Shown piece after piece: positions 5,482 to 6,287 of a stretch of DNA of 6,287 nucleotides. A program made the translations under genes and the position numbers. Below the pieces are notes generated by a model. The model ran no database searches, had not been told where the DNA came from, and was given only the letters and a program-made list of their open reading frames with translations. This DNA is from Solirubrobacterales bacterium (lineage in GTDB: Bacteria > Actinomycetota > Thermoleophilia > Solirubrobacterales > Solirubrobacteraceae), in assembly GCA_013695395.1 (NCBI GenBank), contig JACDAP010000560.1, positions 1 to 6,287 of the forward strand, read 5' to 3'. Positions within the stretch are counted from its first letter, which is position 1, and the number at the start of each line of letters is the position of its first letter.

Positions 5482-5589
5482 TCGAGTTGTTCGTTGTTCC
5501 CGCCGGGCGGGAAGCATCGACGACTCGACGTGCTGACGAGCATCGAGTCGTCGCTTGACCACCGTGACGGTGGCGAAGCGACAACTCGA
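5482..5589. repeat. Tandem pair of 47-nt hairpins made from four copies of one motif (REP-like)
   Basis: Four copies of TCGAGTYGT(Y)CG alternate in orientation: plus at 5482, minus at 5518-5528, plus at 5543-5553, minus at 5579-5589. They form two hairpins of the same geometry, 21-nt arm, 5-nt loop, 21-nt arm: 5482-5528 (inner stem TTCCCG with CGGGAA) and 5543-5589 (18 of 21 positions paired, loop GTGAC). The repeat period is 61 nt with a 14-nt linker. The inner copies are perfect 11-bp reverse complements and the outer ones perfect over 9 bp, so a nested fold competes with the tandem one. The element lies 11 nt after the acyl-CoA dehydrogenase stop and before the zinc-finger gene on the same strand, so it may end or stabilise the upstream transcript. 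No T-tract follows. It resembles REP doublets/BIMEs; whether it recurs in the genome is not visible here. Confidence 0.75.
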
Positions 5590-5600
5590 CGGGGTAGCGC

Positions 5601-6287
5601 TCAGCCCGCGGCGACCGCCCGGCGGGCGCGCAGGCCCTCCACGATCCGGGCGCGGTGGGCCGACGCGCCGCCCAGGAGCGCGGCGTCCATCTGTGCGCGC
5701 TTGTAGAGCCAGTGCACGTCGGCCTCCCAGGTGAAGCCGATGCCGCCGTGCAGCTGGATCGCCGCCGCGGTGACCGACCGGCCCGCGTCGGAGGCGGCCG
5801 CCTTGGCCATCGCCGCCGCCATCGGCAGGTCCGCGGGCTGCGCGTCGGCCGCCCAGGCCGCGTAGTAGAGCGCCGCGCGGGCGCCCTCGGTGTCCCGGAG
5901 CATCAGTGCGGCCGCGTGCTGGACGGCCTGGTAGGAGCCGACGGGCACCCCGAACTGCTTGCGGTCCTTCACGTAGGCGACCGTCATGTCGAGCGCGCGC
6001 TGGCAGACGCCGACGAGCTCGGCGGCGATCACGATCGCGGCCCGGTCGAGGGCAGCGGCCACGTCGCCCTCGAGCGGCTCTCCACCGTCGCGGGGGCTGA
6101 CGCGTCCGTACGTGCGGGTCGGGTCGATGGCGTTCGCGACGGTGACCACGGTTCCGGGCGCATGGAGGACGGCGCCGCCCTCCTCAGCGAGCAGCACGAC
6201 CGCGTCCGGCGTGGCGCCGGGGGCGACCGCGTCACGGGCCCCGGAGGCGACGGCCCCCGGCTGGCGGCCGGTCGCCAGGCCCTCGAG
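5601..6287 (-). CDS. Acyl-CoA dehydrogenase, C-terminal part (5' end beyond the window)
   Basis: The minus-strand frame is open from the right edge to TGA at 5601, giving 228 residues; the true start is outside. Acyl-CoA dehydrogenases use FAD to form the alpha,beta double bond of acyl-CoA thioesters, the first step of beta-oxidation. Fragment residues 1-75 are the end of the middle beta-sandwich domain, and about 78-220 the C-terminal four-helix domain. Key marks are YVKDRKQFGVPVGSYQAVQH, with the FAD-contacting Arg at about 109, and QLHGGIGFTWEADVHW, whose Glu at about 188 aligns with the catalytic base Glu376 of medium-chain acyl-CoA dehydrogenase. The FTWEAD-HW-LYKRAQ ending is typical of the actinobacterial FadE group, many of which work as two-subunit enzymes on steroid or branched acyl-CoA. 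A partner gene may lie beyond the edge. The substrate cannot be told from this fragment. Confidence 0.92.
   Translation of the reverse strand, partial: LEGLATGRQPGAVASGARDAVAPGATPDAVVLLAEEGGAVLHAPGTVVTVANAIDPTRTYGRVSPRDGGEPLEGDVAAALDRAAIVIAAELVGVCQRALDMTVAYVKDRKQFGVPVGSYQAVQHAAALMLRDTEGARAALYYAAWAADAQPADLPMAAAMAKAAASDAGRSVTAAAIQLHGGIGFTWEADVHWLYKRAQMDAALLGGASAHRARIVEGLRARRAVAAG

Noticed and set aside
5482..5589. CRISPR-like reading of the repeated motif
   Set aside because: Copies alternate in orientation and form hairpins; there are no regular spacers of equal length between direct repeats and no cas genes.
4453..5706. Plus-strand frame of 417 codons across hydrolase, zinc-finger gene, hairpins and dehydrogenase
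   Set aside because: It is antisense to three supported features and crosses the hairpin element; no motif supports it.

Overview
The window is about 70% G+C with strongly G/C-biased third codon positions, which points to an actinobacterium. Several traits suggest, without proving, the Thermoleophilia/Solirubrobacterales side of the phylum: a tmRNA tag (ADSHEYALAA) close to the mycobacterial one, lipid-type enzymes, a poorly characterised cysteine-containing exported protein, and starts that look leaderless.

Layout: (1) 1-166, minus strand: N-terminus of a lipoprotein that runs off the left edge. (2) 223-586, plus: complete ssrA (tmRNA), transcribed divergently from the lipoprotein, with a hairpin after it. 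(3) 697-1553, plus: secreted protein of unknown function whose signal peptide is split by an apparent one-base deletion near 745-747. (4) 1643-3838, plus: exported neutral/alkaline ceramidase-family hydrolase with intact zinc ligands but Thr at the expected nucleophilic Ser. (5) 3904-4428, plus: small membrane-associated coiled-coil protein whose 3' end overlaps the convergent gene. (6) 4375-5235, minus: monoacylglycerol-lipase-like alpha/beta hydrolase. (7) 5281-5445, minus: 54-residue DnaJ-type zinc-finger protein. (8) 5482-5589: two tandem 47-nt hairpins built from four alternating copies of one 11-nt motif. (9) 5601-6287, minus: C-terminal part of an acyl-CoA dehydrogenase that enters from the right edge.

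The genes do not form one obvious operon. Ceramidase-like hydrolase, monoglyceride-lipase-like hydrolase and acyl-CoA dehydrogenase would together fit release and beta-oxidation of acyl chains, but this is inference from neighbourhood only. Five protein-gene starts (697, 1643, 3904 on plus; 5235, 5445 on minus) have a TANNNT-like hexamer 6-7 nt upstream and no ribosome binding site, so each may be transcribed separately as a leaderless mRNA. The lipoprotein gene instead has a Shine-Dalgarno sequence. The most unusual items are the paired hairpins, the split signal peptide and the Ser-to-Thr change in the ceramidase-like enzyme.
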